A stretch of 64,000 nucleotides of DNA from assembly GCA_028277025.1 (NCBI GenBank), contig JAPYVG010000002.1:1-64000 (forward strand), written 5' to 3'. Below, one piece after another: positions 18,205-26,585 of the stretch. This DNA comes from Sulfolobaceae archaeon. GTDB lineage: Archaea > Thermoproteota > Thermoprotei_A > Sulfolobales > Sulfolobaceae. The position numbers were made by a program, and so were the translations under genes. How positions within the stretch are numbered: the first letter of the stretch is position 1; every line of letters starts with the position of its first letter. The notes beneath the pieces were generated by a model, which saw nothing but the letters and a program-made list of their open reading frames with translations, was not told where the DNA came from and did no database searches.

Positions 18205-18853
18205 CGAGGCAGATAATATAAGGGAATTGATAAAGTTAATTAGGGATTATGTTCCAGAGGTTAAAATTCTCGTAATTGATGATGATAGTCGTGACGGTAC
18301 GGCTGAGATAGCTAGGCAATTAGGTGCGATAACTTTCGTGAGAAAGGACGAAAAAGGACTTGGAAGTGCTTTAAGATTTGGATTGCTGAAAGCCTATGAA
18401 CTAGGGCTAGTTAGAGTAGCTACTATGGATGCTGATTTGAGTCATGATCCCTACTATTTGCCCTCTATGTTTAAAGCCAGTGAGAACGCTGATTTAGTTA
18501 TAGGTTCTAGGTATATTAAGGGTGGTAAAATAGAGAATTGGCCTTTAAAAAGGAGAATTATAAGTAGTGGTGCGAATCTAATAGTGAGGCTTTTATTACG
18601 TTCTCCAATATACGATAATACGTCTGGATATAGGGTTTATTCTACTTCAGCGATTGAAGCTGTTAAAGACTGTATTACTGCTGGGGGTTATGAGTTTCAA
18701 ATTTGTGCTGTTTATCAGATTTTGAGGAGGGGTTTGAGAGTTGTTGAAGTCCCTATTGTCTTTAAGGATAGGGAAAAGGGTAAAAGTAAGCTAAATTCAG
18801 AAAAAATGATGAAATGGCTACTTTATGTATTAAAACTCTCACTTAGATTTTAA
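18176..18853 (+). CDS. GT2 dolichol-phosphate sugar synthase (DPM1-like)
   Basis: This enzyme transfers a sugar from a nucleotide sugar to dolichyl phosphate. It has the GT-A fold with VVIPTYNEADNI at the N terminus, the metal-binding MDADLSHDP near residue 86, and VIGSRYIKGG. It ends in KSKLNSEKMMKWLLYVLKL, as in soluble DPM1. The open frame starts upstream at 18152, but the ATG at 18176 places the conserved PTYNE at the expected distance from the N terminus (226 aa). It overlaps the PUA gene by 28 bp and the convergent winged-helix gene by 15 bp. It could supply the donor for the GT-C transferase at 4856. Confidence 0.87.
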   Translation: MLGVVIPTYNEADNIRELIKLIRDYVPEVKILVIDDDSRDGTAEIARQLGAITFVRKDEKGLGSALRFGLLKAYELGLVRVATMDADLSHDPYYLPSMFKASENADLVIGSRYIKGGKIENWPLKRRIISSGANLIVRLLLRSPIYDNTSGYRVYSTSAIEAVKDCITAGGYEFQICAVYQILRRGLRVVEVPIVFKDREKGKSKLNSEKMMKWLLYVLKLSLRF

Positions 18854-19153
18854 TTTCTTTAACTTGTTAATTTCCTCTTTTAGTTGTTCTATCTCTTTCT
18901 TAAGTACTGATATTTCGCTATCGTGTTGCTCTACTACCTTCTTTAGTTCGGATACGTCATTTGGGTTTTCACTTTTTAGCCTTATGTTGTCGTTCTCGTC
19001 AATTTCTACGTATCCTAACCGATATAATTCTCTAGCGTATCCCTTTGCTGTTTTAGGAGAAATTTTCAGTTGTAATGCTAGATCCTTAATATTTATACTA
19101 CCTTTTTCCTTTAGGATTGAAACTATATCTTGCAATCTGGGGGTTAACTCCAT
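18839..19153 (-). CDS. winged-helix protein with C-terminal coiled coil
   Basis: The 104-aa protein has a DeoR/MarR-like winged helix (residues about 1-60), with LQDIVSILKEKGSINIKDLA, then LKISPKTAKGYARELYRLGY as the recognition helix, and a short wing. A heptad-rich coiled coil (about 65-102) follows with regular Leu/Ile spacing in VLKKEIEQLKEEINKLKKL. It is probably a DNA-binding dimer or oligomer. It is divergent from the ornithine cyclodeaminase-like gene across 36 bp, which makes that gene a candidate target. Confidence 0.82.
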   Translation of the reverse strand: MELTPRLQDIVSILKEKGSINIKDLALQLKISPKTAKGYARELYRLGYVEIDENDNIRLKSENPNDVSELKKVVEQHDSEISVLKKEIEQLKEEINKLKKLKSK

Positions 19154-19189
19154 AATTTAGAGTTTTTTACAAGTTTTACTTTTAAGATA
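19154..19189. promoter_or_regulatory. short intergenic region between winged-helix gene and ocd-like gene
   Basis: Only 36 bp separate the two start codons. CTTTTAAGA at 19179-19187 is a plausible plus-strand TATA box. A winged-helix protein bound here would cover both promoters; autoregulation is a reasonable but untested idea. Confidence 0.3.
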
Positions 19190-20164
19190 TTGGGCATAAT
19201 ATATAAGGGAAAAATATTGGCATTACTGCTGAGGGAGGAAGAAGTAGAAAGGTTATTAAACTTTGAAGAGGTTAGAGATATACTCCATAATGCGTTTAAA
19301 GCTTTAGGGGAGAAAATGGCGGTAAATAGTAAAAGAGTAAGAACTTCGTTTCACGGCTCAGTTTTAACTTATCAGTCTGGGGGTTTTGATCGTTATTTAG
19401 GTTTTAAAGCATTTGTAAAGGGCTCTTTCCTCTCAATACTATATGACGAAAACGGCGAAATTCTCCTAATTGCTGAATCAGACCTCCTAACAAGGATAAG
19501 AACTGGGGCTATTTCAGTTCTAGCTTCAGATTTAATTAAAAAGAGTTATGAAACTGTATCAATTATAGGCTTAGGTAGACAAGGGAAATACCAAGTAAAG
19601 GCGTTCAGAGAACTTAAGCCCGGGGTTAATATCAAGGTTTTTAGCAAAGAGAAACTTGATAGTGAGGTTAAAGTTTTAGAAAGAGAAGGGATAAATGTAA
19701 TAAGAGCGAAGGATTATAGAGACGCGTGTAAAGCGGATGTTATAGTTACAATAACTAATTCAAAAGATCCGTTTGTTAAGCTCGAGTTTTTAGAAAAAGG
19801 TACTCATATTAACGCTATGGGTTCTAATTTGCCTGAGAGGGTTGAGCTTTTCCCAGAAGTTCTTAAAGCTTCTTCTTTAATAGTTGTTGAAGACATTGAG
19901 CAAGCTAGAGAGGAAGCTGGGGATTTAATACTTGCAAGTAAGATGAACATGTTAGATTGGAATAAGGTCTACCAATTCTCTGATGTAGTTTTAGGTAAAA
20001 TAAGTAGGACGAGTGTTGATGATATTACAGTTTTTAAATCGATGGGGATAGGGTTAGAAGACGTTGCGGTACTTAAGTTGCTTTACGAGAAAGCAAAGAA
20101 ATATGGGGTTGGTACTGAGATTAATATAAGGGGAAAATGGTCTCAAGGATCGGAAGGGAAATAG
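19190..20164 (+). CDS. ornithine cyclodeaminase / mu-crystallin family protein
   Basis: This is an NAD-dependent enzyme of the OCD/mu-crystallin family, which includes ornithine cyclodeaminase, alanine dehydrogenase and ketimine reductases. The substrate-binding RIRTGAISVLAS (about 102-113) precedes the Rossmann motif VSIIGLGRQGKYQVKA (about 122-138). INAMGSNLPERVE follows near residue 203. It starts with TTG at 19190; a TTG at 19217 would keep the family core and cannot be ruled out. The next gene, an aminotransferase, starts 28 nt before its stop, so the two enzymes probably act together on an amino or imino acid. Confidence 0.85.
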   Translation: MGIIYKGKILALLLREEEVERLLNFEEVRDILHNAFKALGEKMAVNSKRVRTSFHGSVLTYQSGGFDRYLGFKAFVKGSFLSILYDENGEILLIAESDLLTRIRTGAISVLASDLIKKSYETVSIIGLGRQGKYQVKAFRELKPGVNIKVFSKEKLDSEVKVLEREGINVIRAKDYRDACKADVIVTITNSKDPFVKLEFLEKGTHINAMGSNLPERVELFPEVLKASSLIVVEDIEQAREEAGDLILASKMNMLDWNKVYQFSDVVLGKISRTSVDDITVFKSMGIGLEDVAVLKLLYEKAKKYGVGTEINIRGKWSQGSEGK

Positions 20165-21276
20165 AAATATCTCCAGTAGAATTAGCATCACAGATAGCTA
20201 AAAGGGTAGAAATTAATTTAGCAAGTGGTTCTCCAGACCCAAGAGTAATGCCGATAAAGGAGATTAAAGAGAGTTATAACGAGGTTTTAGAGGAATATGG
20301 CCCAAAAGTTCTCTTTTACCCTGGTGCTGGAGGACAAGAAGAGTTAATTAAGGAGATTGAAACTAACTATCTTCACCTTCTGGGTCTTAATAAAGGGAAT
20401 GACGTAGTTGTAATAACTAGTGGTGCACAACACGCAATAGAACTCTTAGCTAAATATTTCCTCGAGGGTGACACTATTGCAGTGGAAAACCCAACATTTA
20501 TAGAGACTTTTACCCCTTTAAAGTTAAGGAGTAATGTAGCCATACCTATCTCAATGGATAAAGATGGGATAAGTGTTAACGAACTTGAGCAAATACTTAA
20601 AATTGTAAAGATAAAACTCCTTTACGTAATACCTAATTGTCATAATCCAGCTGGTGTAAATCTATCCTATGACAAGAGGAAAGAACTAGTAGAACTTGCT
20701 GAAAAATATGACTTTTACATACTTGAGGATGACCCATATAAGCCTATTTCTGGTATAAATCTACCGCCAATAAAATCCCTTGATAAGAGCGGGAGGGTAA
20801 TATACATTAGTTCGTTTAGTAAGGTAATAGCTCCAGGGTTAAGGATAGGATTTATATTAGCCAATAAAGAAATTGCAGAAAAGATTTCGTTACTTGAGCA
20901 AATGGATTTCTCCACATCTACCATAAACCAATACGTTGTTGCCAGGTTGATAAGGAAGGGTGTTGTCAAAGAAAGAATGAGCTGGTTAGGATCGTATTAC
21001 AGAAATAAAATGAAAGTGCTTGTTGATTCGTTAAATGACGCTGGTTTTAACGACTTTAATGAGCCTAAATGCGGTTTCTTTCTTCTGTTAGATTTGCATA
21101 AGGATAGTTGGAGGGTATTTGAAGAGTCTGTCAAACTCGGTTTGAGCTTCGTCCCAGCAAAGCCTTTCTTCTTAAGGGGAGGAGACACGATGGCAAGGTT
21201 AAGTATTTCGGTTTCCAGTGAGGATGAAATTAGAGAGGGAGTAAGGAGATTAAGAAAGGCGTGGGATAGCACATGA
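20137..21276 (+). CDS. PLP-dependent aminotransferase, class I/II
   Basis: This fold-type I aminotransferase resembles the alpha-aminoadipate/multisubstrate (LysN, KAT-like) group. Cofactor motifs are PNCHNPAGVNLS (about 167-178), EDDPYKPI and the Schiff-base Lys229 in SSFSKVIAPGLRIGF. The N-terminal INLASGSPDP and the Arg in MARLSIS near the C terminus, which binds the substrate carboxylate, are present. The length of 379 aa is typical. It is translationally coupled to the preceding ornithine cyclodeaminase-like gene and convergent with the Xaa-Pro peptidase gene. Exact amino-acid specificity is not evident. Confidence 0.9.
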   Translation: MVSRIGREIEISPVELASQIAKRVEINLASGSPDPRVMPIKEIKESYNEVLEEYGPKVLFYPGAGGQEELIKEIETNYLHLLGLNKGNDVVVITSGAQHAIELLAKYFLEGDTIAVENPTFIETFTPLKLRSNVAIPISMDKDGISVNELEQILKIVKIKLLYVIPNCHNPAGVNLSYDKRKELVELAEKYDFYILEDDPYKPISGINLPPIKSLDKSGRVIYISSFSKVIAPGLRIGFILANKEIAEKISLLEQMDFSTSTINQYVVARLIRKGVVKERMSWLGSYYRNKMKVLVDSLNDAGFNDFNEPKCGFFLLLDLHKDSWRVFEESVKLGLSFVPAKPFFLRGGDTMARLSISVSSEDEIREGVRRLRKAWDST

Positions 21277-22338
21277 TTATATTATGAATATTTCCCTATT
21301 TAGAGAATTAAACGTTATTCCTCCTTCTTTATCCACGTAAACCATGTCTTCTACTCTTACCCCGAATTTTCCGGGTAAATAAATTCCCGGCTCTATTGTA
21401 AATACCATTCCTTTCTGAATTGCTCTTTTTGAATCTGGTGAGATATATGGTTCTTCATGGACGTCAATTCCTATTCCATGTCCAGTCCTATGGATAAAAT
21501 AGTTTCCGTAATCATGACTACTAATATACGACCTTGCAATTCTATCTATTTCACAAGCCTTAACCCCTTCCCTTACTTCTTTTTTAGCTAGCTCTTGTGC
21601 ATTTTTAACTATTTCGTAAACCTTTAACACGTCTTCTTCCGGTTTACCTAGACTTACTACTCTGGTGGTATCTGTGGAGTAACCTTTATACTTCACACCG
21701 AAATCAAATATCATAATTTCTCCGTTCTTAACTTTCTTTTCAGTAGATCTTAAATGAGGCATAGAAGTGTTTGGCCCAGAGGTCACTATAGGTTCAAATG
21801 AAACCCTCTCAGCACCATTTTCAATAAACTTTCTTATTAACAATTGGGCTATTTCTATTTCCTTCATCCCATCCCTTATAAGGGAGATTGTTTCTAGGAA
21901 GGATTTTTCAGCGATTTTAACCCCTTCCTTCATTATTTCTATCTCCTCCTTACTCTTAATCATTCTCACTTCTCTCATTATTTCACTAGCCTTTATCAGC
22001 TGTGAGGGTGAGAAAGTGTTAATTATGTCTATAGTAAATGAAGACCATAACGTATCATCAATCGCTATTATCTTTCCTCTCTCTATTTCAAGTTTTTTAT
22101 ATGGGTTTTCTCCGTCCATATAAGTAATTACTTCTATGCGAGTTTTAGATAATTGTTCCTCATAAAGTTTAGGTGCTAAGAAATAAGTATTCCATTGGTC
22201 TAATACTAAAAATAATGGCCTTTCCATCTGTTCTTCAGTAAAGCCAGATAAATAGAACATATTACTTCCGGGGCCAAGAATCAGATAATCAACTCCTTTC
22301 TCTTTCATTACTTCTCTTACTCTTTTAATACGTTCCAT
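21277..22338 (-). CDS. pepQ: Xaa-Pro dipeptidase/aminopeptidase (M24)
   Basis: This is a pita-bread-fold metallopeptidase that cleaves peptide bonds before proline. The five metal ligands are all visible: Asp212 (FDFG), Asp223 (TDTTR), His287 (GHGIG), Glu316 (IEPGIY) and Glu330 (VRVEDM). The N-terminal creatinase-type domain covers about residues 1-125. The 353-aa length matches archaeal prolidases. It is divergent from the HDAC-like gene with 36 bp between starts. Confidence 0.93.
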   Translation of the reverse strand: MERIKRVREVMKEKGVDYLILGPGSNMFYLSGFTEEQMERPLFLVLDQWNTYFLAPKLYEEQLSKTRIEVITYMDGENPYKKLEIERGKIIAIDDTLWSSFTIDIINTFSPSQLIKASEIMREVRMIKSKEEIEIMKEGVKIAEKSFLETISLIRDGMKEIEIAQLLIRKFIENGAERVSFEPIVTSGPNTSMPHLRSTEKKVKNGEIMIFDFGVKYKGYSTDTTRVVSLGKPEEDVLKVYEIVKNAQELAKKEVREGVKACEIDRIARSYISSHDYGNYFIHRTGHGIGIDVHEEPYISPDSKRAIQKGMVFTIEPGIYLPGKFGVRVEDMVYVDKEGGITFNSLNREIFII

Positions 22339-22374
22339 ATATGTTTTTAAGAATGGTCATAAATTAATTCTCTC

Positions 22375-23358
22375 GTGGTAATACCCATAATCTATACTGA
22401 TGAATACTTGAAACATCAACCTAATGGTCACCACGTTGAAAATCCAGATAGAGTTAAGAGAGTTTTAAAGGCGTTAGAAGGTAAACCAATTATTAAACCA
22501 ATTAAAGCTACTGAGGAAGACCCAAAATTAATACATGATGAAAATTACGTAGAATTGGTTAAGCTTTCTTCCAAGAGGGGGGATTGGATTGACGCAGATA
22601 CATATACTAATGAACACACATGGGAATCCGCATTATGGGCTTTAGGTGGTGCTTTAACAGCATACGAGCAACAAGGCTTTGCTATAGTAAGGCCACCTGG
22701 GCATCACGCTGGGATTTCCGGTAGGGCTTTCGGCGCACCTACGTTGGGCTTTTGCATATTCAACAACGTTGCGTTTCCTATACTTAAGTTAAAGTTGAAG
22801 AAGGTTTTAATTCTAGATTTTGACGTCCATTATGGAAACGGTACCCAAGAGATATTTTGGGAGAACCCAGATGTAGTCCATATCGACATACATCAAGATC
22901 CAAGAACACTTTACCCTGGAACTGGGTTTCCGGATATGATAGGGGGTGGGGAGGCTAAGGGTACTAAAATTTCCTTACTTATCCCACCCAATGGTGGAGA
23001 TGATTTATATGAGGAGCTTGTCCCTATTATTCAATCAATAATAGATGATTTTAAACCGTCAGTTATCGCTTACTCAGCTGGGTTTGACGCCTTTGAGGAT
23101 GACGGTTTAGCTAGGGTTAGGGCTACTGAAAGGACTTATTATAATATGGGATTAATAGGTAGTAAGTTCAGAAAATATGCAGTTCTAGAGGGCGGTTATT
23201 CTGTAGGATTAGAAAGGGGTAGTAAGGCGTTTATTGAAGGCCTGGAAGGCGTTGAAAGGGAATATATTGGTACTAGGAGCAATGATGCTGTAAAGTCGAG
23301 GTTTAGGGAGTATTTATCTGAAGAGAGAAGAATTTTAAGGGATTATTGGAAGATTTAG
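22375..23358 (+). CDS. histone deacetylase-family amidohydrolase
   Basis: This is a zinc hydrolase of the arginase/deacetylase fold, whose archaeal members are acetylpolyamine amidohydrolase- or HDAC-like. RPPGHHAG contains the catalytic His110-His111, and zinc ligands lie in DFDVHYGNG (Asp150, His152) with a further Asp in AGFDAFEDDG near 240. The transition-state Tyr is in LEGGYSVG. Substrates could be acetylated polyamines or the acetylated chromatin protein Alba; sequence alone does not choose. A second paralogue lies at 44868-45917. Its 3' end overlaps the TnpB-like gene by 4 bp. Confidence 0.88.
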   Translation: MVIPIIYTDEYLKHQPNGHHVENPDRVKRVLKALEGKPIIKPIKATEEDPKLIHDENYVELVKLSSKRGDWIDADTYTNEHTWESALWALGGALTAYEQQGFAIVRPPGHHAGISGRAFGAPTLGFCIFNNVAFPILKLKLKKVLILDFDVHYGNGTQEIFWENPDVVHIDIHQDPRTLYPGTGFPDMIGGGEAKGTKISLLIPPNGGDDLYEELVPIIQSIIDDFKPSVIAYSAGFDAFEDDGLARVRATERTYYNMGLIGSKFRKYAVLEGGYSVGLERGSKAFIEGLEGVEREYIGTRSNDAVKSRFREYLSEERRILRDYWKI

Positions 23359-24179
23359 CAAGTATAGTAACACTGTAAAGCCAAGTTATATGCCGCATTG
23401 AAATCCCTATCTGCTTTATATCCACAAGCAGGGCAAACGAACAGAGGCCCCATCACTTCTCCTTTCTTAAATCCGCAATTAGAGCATATTTTACTTGTAT
23501 TATATGGCATTAGTCTTTTGTATTTGACTCCAGCCTTATACAGATTCTCCTCCAATTCATCTTCTATTACCTTTAGCGCTTTCCCAGCCTTAGTTTCAAA
23601 AACCCTTAAATCTTCAATAGCAACTATTTTTGGGTTAAGCTCATTTATAAACTTAATAACATCACTTACAATTCTCCTTATCCTTAGCCTAAGGTTTTTT
23701 ATTTCACTTATACCTTGTGGATCACCAAGTATCTTTACCATCTCCTCTACTAACTCCTCATTACCCCAAAATCTAACTTTCCAGAGTTTACCGTTCCTTA
23801 AGGCCACTAGAGTTATTACATGTCTAACTCCAATGTCAATTCCTATCACTGACTTAGGTTTCTCATATGCTAGATAAACCCTTATCGAATCTGAAAAGTT
23901 AATTATCGCATATAAAGGAGTCCCTTCTTTATCTGTGGAAATTATCGCGTTAAGTCCTTTAATCTTATACTTTTTATCACCTAATGGAATTATATCTAAC
24001 GGCCCGTATTTTATGTCCCCAGTTGAGAGCATTTGGTAATAGAGTTCCTTAGGAATGTCTATAGGTGGCGGTCCTCCTTTAACAACCCTGGAATATTCCC
24101 TAGCGAATAGAATGGATTTGTGTAATTCCTTAATTTTTCCATAATCTAAAATTTTTGCTTCAACTAACTCCTCTGTCAT
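23355..24179 (-). CDS. compact TnpB-like RuvC protein
   Basis: This 274-aa protein carries the C-terminal half of IS605-type TnpB: RuvC-I with Asp115 (IGIDIGVRH), RuvC-II with Glu189 (VAIEDLRV), a four-Cys zinc finger (CSNCG at 232-236 and CPACG at 249-253), and RuvC-III with Asp259 (ADRDFNAAYNLA). All three catalytic acids are retained. Only about 110 residues precede RuvC-I, compared with roughly 190 in well-known TnpB proteins, so the guide-RNA/DNA recognition part is strongly reduced or replaced. There is no tnpA nearby. The stop codon overlaps the HDAC-like gene by 4 bp, leaving no transposon right end or separate omega-RNA locus. The ATG is supported by a TATA-like ATTTAAATAG about 26 nt upstream. 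Confidence 0.85.
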   Translation of the reverse strand: MTEELVEAKILDYGKIKELHKSILFAREYSRVVKGGPPPIDIPKELYYQMLSTGDIKYGPLDIIPLGDKKYKIKGLNAIISTDKEGTPLYAIINFSDSIRVYLAYEKPKSVIGIDIGVRHVITLVALRNGKLWKVRFWGNEELVEEMVKILGDPQGISEIKNLRLRIRRIVSDVIKFINELNPKIVAIEDLRVFETKAGKALKVIEDELEENLYKAGVKYKRLMPYNTSKICSNCGFKKGEVMGPLFVCPACGYKADRDFNAAYNLALQCYYTC

Positions 24180-24214
24180 AATGATAAATGTCTTTAAATA
24201 TCTATTTAAATGCT

Positions 24215-24928
24215 TTAATTGATTTCGTAAATGGTATTAAATTCTAATTCTTCTCCCTTTTTACCCAAGTAATAATTCACAGTAGATGAGAAGATATAAT
24301 TTTCGTATTGATACAGTTTATAATACTCCTCCATTTCCCTCATTCTCGCTCTGTTATAATAATAAGCTACTAAAACCTTATCTCCCTCATAATCATTGTA
24401 AGATAATAACGCTGAATTTAAGCTAGTAGCATAGTCCTTTAGAACGTTTAATACATCCCTATAAGCGTTCCTTATGTCTTGTTTATCTAATCTGTTTACT
24501 ATTTCTAAAAAGAACAGATAACTGTCAGTTGAGGGGTAGGATGGGTTTTGAAACGCTTTTCTATTTATAGAACCATTATGTGCGAAGTACAAGTCATGGG
24601 TTTGAGTCTTTATATGATAAGGGTGGTTATGCCTTAAACCTATTAAGAAGTCTTTCCCAGCTTTTCTTGCGTGAATTATTCCAGATATTTTATCACCTTT
24701 TAGTAAGTCTATGATTTGGATAAAAGTATCATCTTCATATATTGGCTCTACTGATTTGTAATAAATTACTTTAGGCTTTTCCCTCTTCCAAACGATAGCA
24801 GTAATTCCCCAACCGTGGGAATGTGAACCGTATTTAAAGTAAACGTCATTTTTTGCGGCATTTATGAAGGAATTAATAATTTCCTTATTTATTTCTCCTC
24901 TCACTGAAAAAACTAATAGTCTACACAT
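24215..24928 (-). CDS. class II glutamine amidotransferase-like protein
   Basis: This is a stand-alone Ntn-type glutaminase domain (YafJ-like group). The nucleophile would be Cys2 after Met removal (MCRLLVF), with supporting motifs SHGWGITA (about 37-44), IIHARKAG (about 85-92), RHNHPYHI and FAHNGSINRKAF. No synthetase domain is attached. It follows the MBL-fold gene with an 8-bp overlap and is probably part of the same operon. Substrate is unknown. Confidence 0.85.
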   Translation of the reverse strand: MCRLLVFSVRGEINKEIINSFINAAKNDVYFKYGSHSHGWGITAIVWKREKPKVIYYKSVEPIYEDDTFIQIIDLLKGDKISGIIHARKAGKDFLIGLRHNHPYHIKTQTHDLYFAHNGSINRKAFQNPSYPSTDSYLFFLEIVNRLDKQDIRNAYRDVLNVLKDYATSLNSALLSYNDYEGDKVLVAYYYNRARMREMEEYYKLYQYENYIFSSTVNYYLGKKGEELEFNTIYEIN

Positions 24929-25616
24929 CTATTATTAAACCATCATAAGCTATATTATATCCTTTAGCTATCTCTCTCACTTTATCTTCTATCTGACTTG
25001 GAATATGTGTTAGTATTACTTTCTCTCGGGGGAAGAGGTTAATTATTTGCTTAACACTAGTATGGCCATATTTACTGCAATCTTCGATGCAGCTAGCCTC
25101 ATGGATTACTAAGTCTACTTCCTTAATCACCCTTGTTATACTTTCACAAGGTTCTAATGTATCACCGGTATAAAGAATGCTCTTTTCACCATCAGTCACA
25201 ATATATGCCACATCGTAAATTTTATGACAACCCTCTATTGAATACACTTCTAATTCTCCTATTCTTGCATTTGGCAGTTTATCCTCATGTATATTTGCGG
25301 AAATACCATTGCCTAAATATGTGTAGGTTTTAAATAACTCTGAGAACCCCGGTGGTGAGTAAATGTCTATAGTAGGCATTTGGTTAATTGTTCTTTGAAC
25401 TAAATGATCTGGGATTCCGTTTATATGGTCAATGTGAAGGTGCGTTATAAATATTGCTTTAAAATCTGTTAATTTCAAGTCTTCTATTCTGTAGTTAATT
25501 CCACTTCCCATATCTAAAATCACTGAACTTCCCTCACTCTTAACATAAATCCCCGCTTTAAACCTCTTACTGCCCCACGTAGAACCTGCTCCAGTACCTA
25601 AGAAATAAATCTTCAT
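24921..25616 (-). CDS. metallo-beta-lactamase-fold hydrolase (RNase Z-like)
   Basis: The 231-aa MBL-fold protein has the zinc motif THLHIDHINGIPDH (His59, His61, Asp63, His64). Additional ligands lie in EGCHKIYDV, LYTGDTLEP and the C-terminal LTHIPSQ. It lacks the long flexible arm of tRNase Z, so it may be an RNase Z-like or phosphodiesterase-type enzyme. The ATG overlaps the TGA of a tiny upstream frame (ATGA) and its 3' end overlaps the amidotransferase gene by 8 bp. Confidence 0.85.
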   Translation of the reverse strand: MKIYFLGTGAGSTWGSKRFKAGIYVKSEGSSVILDMGSGINYRIEDLKLTDFKAIFITHLHIDHINGIPDHLVQRTINQMPTIDIYSPPGFSELFKTYTYLGNGISANIHEDKLPNARIGELEVYSIEGCHKIYDVAYIVTDGEKSILYTGDTLEPCESITRVIKEVDLVIHEASCIEDCSKYGHTSVKQIINLFPREKVILTHIPSQIEDKVREIAKGYNIAYDGLIIDV

Positions 25617-25720
25617 GCGTCATCCCTCTCAGTTATGCTCACTAAATCGTCACAGCAAAGACCTATACACTTATGTTCTTCTTCCATCTCCTTATTCAAT
25701 TCTTCTTTTTTAATTCTCAA
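25613..25720 (-). CDS. small Cys-containing protein, 35 aa
   Basis: A short frame runs from a TTG at 25720, overlapping the ribokinase 3' end, to a TGA that overlaps the ATG of the MBL gene (ATGA). An internal ATG at 25687 would give 24 residues. The peptide contains HKCIGLCCDDL, three cysteines that could bind a metal, and is otherwise acidic. The exact fit between two genes of one operon, with overlaps on both sides, is typical of a translated coupling ORF. No family is recognised. Confidence 0.5.
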   Translation of the reverse strand: MRIKKEELNKEMEEEHKCIGLCCDDLVSITERDDA

Positions 25721-26585
25721 CTTCTTTTTCAATTAGTTCTTTCACCTCCTCAATTCTTGGGCCCAATGCTCCTATTTTTGTAGTAGAATAGGAAGCTATT
25801 ATATTTGCTATCCTAACTGCCTTTTCCAAATCATATCCTTTCTCTAAATAAACTGCTAGTGCTGCATTAAATACATCACCAGCTCCCGTAGTATCAATTG
25901 CATTAACCTTTATTGTAGGTATATGAACTTTCTTATATTTAGTCCCTATGAGTGCTCCTCTTTCACCTAAAGTAATTATTACCGCTTTTTTTACCTTCTT
26001 TAGCAATATGTTAATCCCATAATCTATATCGTCACAAGAGCAGAGTTGTTTGAATTCTATCTCATTGGGAGTCAAGATATCTACATAGTCGAGTAAGGAA
26101 TAATCTTTGAGCACTGCGGGTGCGGGATTAAGTATTCTAATACCATTAAAGGATTTTAAGGCAGTTAGAACAGTGTCTTCTCTAATCTCTAATTGGGTTA
26201 AGAGAATGTCTCCGTAAAGACCACCGTTTAAATCCTCCGGCGTTAAGAGCATGTTAGCACCGGGGTTGACTACAATTAAATTTTCTCCTCTATTATTTAC
26301 TATAATATATGCTGATCCTGTTAACGCATTTTTTATTTTAACATATGCAACATCTATCCCTTCATCTTCCCAGAACTCTATCGCTTTTCTTCCATATTCA
26401 TCGTTTCCCACGGAACCTATAAACCTAACTTGGGATTTTAACCTTGCAGCAGATACTGCTTGGTTTGACCCTTTTCCGCCATGGTTAATATAAACCTCTT
26501 TTGCAAATACAGTTTCACCTTCATTCGGGAATTCATCAACTTTAAGGATTATATCTACATTATAACTTCCAACTACAGATATCAT
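25710..26585 (-). CDS. ribokinase-like PfkB sugar kinase
   Basis: This is a PfkB-family kinase. The N-terminal substrate motif is VGSYNVDIILKVDEFPNEGE, followed by INHGGKGSNQAVSAARL (about 33-49). The C-terminal ATP/anion-hole signature DTTGAGDVFNAAL (about 229-241) contains the catalytic Asp in GAGD. The 291-aa length fits ribokinase. The start overlaps the preceding ThiD gene by 4 bp (ATGA), implying translational coupling. Ribose is the likeliest substrate; nucleoside or ketose kinases share the motifs. Confidence 0.85.
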   Translation of the reverse strand: MISVVGSYNVDIILKVDEFPNEGETVFAKEVYINHGGKGSNQAVSAARLKSQVRFIGSVGNDEYGRKAIEFWEDEGIDVAYVKIKNALTGSAYIIVNNRGENLIVVNPGANMLLTPEDLNGGLYGDILLTQLEIREDTVLTALKSFNGIRILNPAPAVLKDYSLLDYVDILTPNEIEFKQLCSCDDIDYGINILLKKVKKAVIITLGERGALIGTKYKKVHIPTIKVNAIDTTGAGDVFNAALAVYLEKGYDLEKAVRIANIIASYSTTKIGALGPRIEEVKELIEKEVEN

